Assembly: GCA_001599595.1 (NCBI GenBank)
Contig: BCHH01000008.1
Location: 2,057,690 to 2,121,689, forward strand
Origin: Beverwykella pulmonaria
Lineage: Eukaryota > Ascomycota > Dothideomycetes > Pleosporales > Melanommataceae
Reading direction: 5' to 3'
Length of the DNA stretch: 64,000 bases
Part shown: positions 60,701 through 64,000 of the stretch, one piece after another
Numbering within the stretch: the stretch's first letter is position 1
Layout: every line of letters starts with the position of its first letter
The notes under the pieces: model-generated
What the model was told of the DNA's origin: nothing
Seen by the model: the letters and a program-made list of their open reading frames with translations, nothing else
Database searches by the model: none
Program-made: the position numbers and the translations under genes

Positions 60701-61566
60701 AGCACAGTGGAAAAGAGAATTATTCTTCAACCTACAGTCTCGGAAAGCTTGCCTTATCCAAAGCCAAAGGGAAAGCCAAAGTCACTGCTTCTCCCGAGCG
60801 TCCCAAGACAGCCATAGCCCAACGGCAGGCCCATCCAGCGCACCGCTCCGGAACAGAGTCGCGTACAACAAACCGACCAAGCACACAGCGCCACTCCCAG
60901 CCTCGCCCTCTCTTCCGCCAATCGACCACAAAGCACAGCCGAGACCGCTCCCGCACCCAATCCTCCGCATACCCCTACTTCGACGTTTCTTCTCTCGACC
61001 CGGGCAAAACCGACGAAGAGAATAGTGCGCGAAAAGAAACAGCAGACTCCTTCCTCCCTCGCGATTTCTCGGGAAATATCATAGACTACGCATTGCACCA
61101 AGATCCCCAGATCGAGGATTTGGCATCTGGCAGTATCGGGTTCCGCACCTCTAACGGGCAGGTCAGTCCTTCGGCTCGCGCATCGCGGCTCGCGAAGTTC
61201 ACTATGGCACACCAATCTCAAATTCCGTACTCCCGGACTTCAAAACGGGATACAACCATCGGCCCGCAAAGTCCCGCCATTGGGTCAAGCCTCAGTCTTC
61301 TAGGCGAGAGCCTAGGTTGGAGTCTAGGCTGTGCGGAGGAAACTCCGGGGCCAGGGAGGGAGAGAAGGCCGTTGAGTGTGTTAGATGATGGGAACGGGTG
61401 GAGTCCGGAGAGGGAGAGGTTGACGGTTGTGGAGGGGGAGGGGAGGAGATCGGTTAGTGTGGAAGTTGAAGAGCACAGAGGGGGGAAGACGTGGAGGAGT
61501 TTGAGGACGGTGGTGGGGAGTAGAGTGAGGAGGGGGGAGGAGAGGGAGACAAAGGCTTTTCTTTAG
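57754..61566 (+). CDS. AXL2: Axial budding/polarity protein Axl2
   Basis: Two exons, 57754-57767 and 57822-61566, 1252 residues. The 14-bp first exon (MTAAR) joins in phase to IFKMLVETIVFTTVTASLSQ, giving a better signal peptide than a start at 57832. The ectodomain (about residues 30-440) has dystroglycan/cadherin-like (CADG) repeats with 'PxWLxFxxxTLxxxGxP' strands (PSWLSLNGKNRTLWGTP, LPAWISFDAPSLHFTG, LPSWLSFNNKTLEITGIPP, TEWLQFNPATLTIRG). One membrane span follows (AIILASVLTSIFMLAIVLAF), then a basic stop and a long, disordered, Ser/Arg-rich cytoplasmic tail. Axl2 marks polarity and septin sites at the plasma membrane. A DSNRDSNRDSKRDSK repeat lies in the tail. Confidence 0.85.
60599..60646 (+). 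repeat. 12-bp coding tandem repeat in AXL2
   Basis: Four copies of a GATAGTAATAGG-like unit encode DSNR/DSNR/DSKR/DSKQ in the cytoplasmic tail. Confidence 0.8.
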
Positions 61567-62327
61567 AGGATAGCATATATTGAGTTGGGTAGTCTTGGGT
61601 CGAATTAGGCGTTGACGTTGAGCGTTGTATTAGGTTAGTTTCTTACGTATGATTTGGGATGGTAGCTAGATATGGATTGACTACTACATATCTCTCTTCC
61701 TCTCTCTTTGTCGACAGCAGAGCATTGAACGGTCATGATGTTTGTAGACCATATTTCTCTCTGAAGTGTAGCACAATTCTTCGCGAAACGGGACTGCGGG
61801 AGAATAAGGGGTCGTTTACTAGGCTTAGTACTCTATCTACGCATATGCTCCATTCGTATGGAACGAGCTAACGTCCCTGCCTGCAGGTCGAGGAACCCTC
61901 CGGGCCGAGAAAATAGAGGAGTACTTCAACTTTGCAATTTTCAAATTCTACACACACTTTAATATTTATGATATTTTTATATAATATATGTGCTGTAGGT
62001 AATCCTAAACATGTTAGCACCTTCACACCTAAAAATTACTATTGTGTTGTTGTTGCCGCGCCTAATATGTAGAGAGCATCCTTTTGTTGTGAAATAGACT
62101 TCTCCTGCTACAGTATTATTATAACACTGGTCAACGTGGAAGGATGCTCTTTCCTGTCTCACCTCACACTGCCCAGGCCCACCAGCGCTATCCGCGATGC
62201 CGGCGCAGAGCATTGCTCGTGTATCTGGTCGGGCAGTGTCACAAAGTCGGACGAGACCAGATCTCTCTCCAAAACCCTTGTGCAAGCTAATTGCGGTCAA
62301 AACAATGTCGATCATGCCCGAATCCGC
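61567..62327. other. AT-rich intergenic region
   Basis: 3' flanks of AXL2 and of the subtilase. Strongly AT-rich at 61920-61990. No gene seen. Confidence 0.5.
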
Positions 62328-64000
62328 TCATACCCGACACTTATGCCTTGTCCTCAGGGCGTCCAAGATGGTTCTGCAAATGGCGAGCCTGATATCTTTC
62401 TCATCATGTTCCTGCACGGTCATACCATCCAGTAAGATCCAAGGCGTAAGACAATGGTACTTGTTTTCTCTCGCCGACATTCTCGCGAACACAGCCGACA
62501 TGCCATCAACCTGGCGCAAAACCTCATTACTGCCAATCACGTTACGGATATCGGGCTGCATGGAGAAGTCGATTAGTTGAGCTGCGACACCTGCGGCAAT
62601 GATAGTTGAAAAAGATGTTCCTTTAAGAGGTTTCGTGTTTGGCAGTTGGATATCTTCACCGAGGATGGCGAAGTTGTATGCTGAATCCATGGGAGCAGGG
62701 TTGAATTCGCAAGTTGGCTTGGCGCCCGCCGTGGTGGAGAATAAACAGAAAAGGTCGGAGAATCGGGAGAGCCACGCGGGGAAGAAGATTCCAGCTGTAT
62801 TTCCATAGTTTGAGGCGGCGGAAAAGATGAGAACTTTGGAAGGTTTGGCGTTCAAGATGGCGTTTGCGATTGGTTGATATTCCGATTTGAATCCAGATGG
62901 TAGGCAGATTACGTCTACTCCCCATCCTTTCGCTTTGCATATCGCGTGCTTGATTGCCTAACTAGATTGTTAGCTTGGTGTTGATATGAAAGTTTCTTGT
63001 AAACTAACGGTTTCCATGTATTCCTTTGTTTCGGGAGTTGCATCCTTGGTTTTGAAGACTCGTCCGACATATATTTCTGCATCTTCATATACCTTCTGGA
63101 GTAGGCGAACACATGATGTCCCATGACCAGTACCATCCTGTCTTATATTGTTTCTACCAGAAACAAAGTCCTTATAGTCTTTAATGCTCTTGGTACAGGA
63201 CTGGTCATTTTGGTAGTATGTTTCGTGGACGCCTGTATCCAGGATAGCTATTTTAACGGACCTCGAATGCTCGTCTCTCTTGTGCTGGGTTATCCTGAGT
63301 ACATCGTTTAAGTCGTCTAGCTTCGCAAACCAATCGGTGGATGTGAAAGATCTGCAGCATTTGTTTCATTAGAGTGTTTCCCGGATCACCGAATTTGAGA
63401 CTCACGACTTTACGCTCATGGTGGACCCTATCCGAGCCGTTGAGCCATCAGTATCAGCGATGCTGTTTGTTGATGTTAGGACAGTTCCGGCGGAAGAAGG
63501 AGGCAACCTGTACGTCATACGCGTTGCTAGTGATGAAGTTTCAGCGGTGTTGGTACCATAACTAGCTTCATCAGCTTGTAACAAATACATCTGCCTGCCA
63601 TCTTGCGCTGCATGCGAAAGTGATGGAGGCGCATTGTCGAGTGCTACCGGGTCCATCCGCTGGTAATCTGCATCAGACCAAGCTAATTCCATGAACGTCT
63701 TGAAAGGTCTAACCACTCTTTGGTAAAAGTTATGTCGTAGATCTTTCTCTACATTGCCAAGGACTTCCGTGTCCGCCTTTATACATATCTCGATAGACTC
63801 TTTCACAGGCTTCCAAATGTCTTTTGGTGGCCAAAGTTCTTGATCATTGAGTACTTTGGTAGACATGCTGTGTCGTATGTTGACAATATCTGAATCTTCG
63901 CCATCTTGGGTTGTCAAACTCTCGAGTTTGCGATCTAATTCGATCTCAAGTAACATGATGCCAAGTGCGAGTAATTTTGGATACTGATGCGTCCTCGTCC
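62328..64000 (-). CDS. Subtilisin-like protease with DUF7580-like N-terminus, partial
   Basis: The gene enters from the right edge (start outside the window). Exons seen are 64000-63406, 63351-63010 and 62957-62328, with 54- and 52-bp introns. The first part (YPKLLALGIMLLEIELDRKL, then FYQRVVRPFKTFMELAWSDA) resembles the end of the fungal DUF7580 domain, found at the N-terminus of some fungal S8 proteases. The peptidase S8 domain has Asp in KIAILDTGVHETYY, His in DGTGHGTSCVRLL and Ser in KGTSFSTIIAAGVAAQL, so the triad is complete. No signal peptide or propeptide is seen in the portion present, so an intracellular enzyme is likely. Such DUF7580-S8 proteins are suspected to act in fungal immunity or allorecognition, but that is inference. 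Confidence 0.75.

Noticed and set aside
60754..61221. 155-codon minus-strand frame
   Set aside because: Antisense to the disordered AXL2 tail, no motif.

Overview
This window looks like chromosomal DNA of a filamentous ascomycete (Pezizomycotina, most likely a dothideomycete). The evidence is the gene families present and their layout. Most genes carry one to seven spliceosomal introns of about 45-60 bp with GT-AG ends, and intergenic gaps are short. Typical fungal genes occur: RHO1, AXL2, a Mid2-like wall sensor, a GPI-type aspartic protease and a DUF7580-like/subtilase protein. There is also one transposon carrying RIP-type (CpA to TpA) stop codons. No bacterial, organellar, rRNA or tRNA gene was found.

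Layout. 1-3.6 kb is AT-rich and gene-poor and holds a dead pogo/Fot1-type DNA transposon (1525-3639) with perfect 44-bp terminal inverted repeats. 4.5-5.9 kb holds a four-exon gene that joins a CUL1-like N-terminal cullin repeat to ankyrin repeats, the most unusual gene here. 6-8.9 kb has no recognisable gene. 9-16 kb holds an AIM34-like SAP protein, cytochrome c heme lyase, mevalonate diphosphate decarboxylase, an Hlj1/DNAJB12-type ER J-protein and an AIM19-like membrane protein. 16.6-17.1 kb holds a broken relic. 17.8-24 kb holds the E4 ligase UFD2 divergent from RHO1. 25.8-27.4 kb is a GPI-anchored aspartic protease. 28.2-33.2 kb holds CCZ1 and FMT1, with an 874-bp TRIM retroelement inserted between them, 45 bp before the FMT1 start codon. 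34-43 kb holds COA1, a four-helix membrane protein, a cupin and SEC23. 43.6-48 kb holds a small secreted cysteine-containing protein, a Mid2-like sensor and a Ypq1-type PQ-loop transporter. 48.8-54.6 kb holds asparagine synthetase, a VAP/Scs2 protein and a UBA-UBX protein. 54.9-61.6 kb holds a short RecQ helicase, a GNAT and AXL2. A subtilase gene runs off the right edge.

Functional themes (inference from families). UFD2, the ER J-protein and the UBA-UBX protein all feed the Cdc48/proteasome route. RHO1, the Mid2-like sensor and AXL2 act in wall integrity and polarity. Heme lyase, COA1, FMT1, AIM34 and AIM19 are mitochondrial. SEC23, CCZ1, VAP and the PQ-loop protein belong to endomembrane traffic and the vacuole. 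These are scattered housekeeping genes, not a metabolic cluster. Many are head-to-head pairs sharing 0.3-1.9 kb promoters: heme lyase/MVD1, J-protein/AIM19, UFD2/RHO1, CCZ1/FMT1, Mid2-like/YPQ1, VAP/UBX and RecQ/GNAT.

Exon boundaries were placed by hand from splice motifs, reading-frame phase and family conservation. In every gene given as complete, the exon lengths sum to a multiple of three. No database search was run, so family names rest on recognised motifs.
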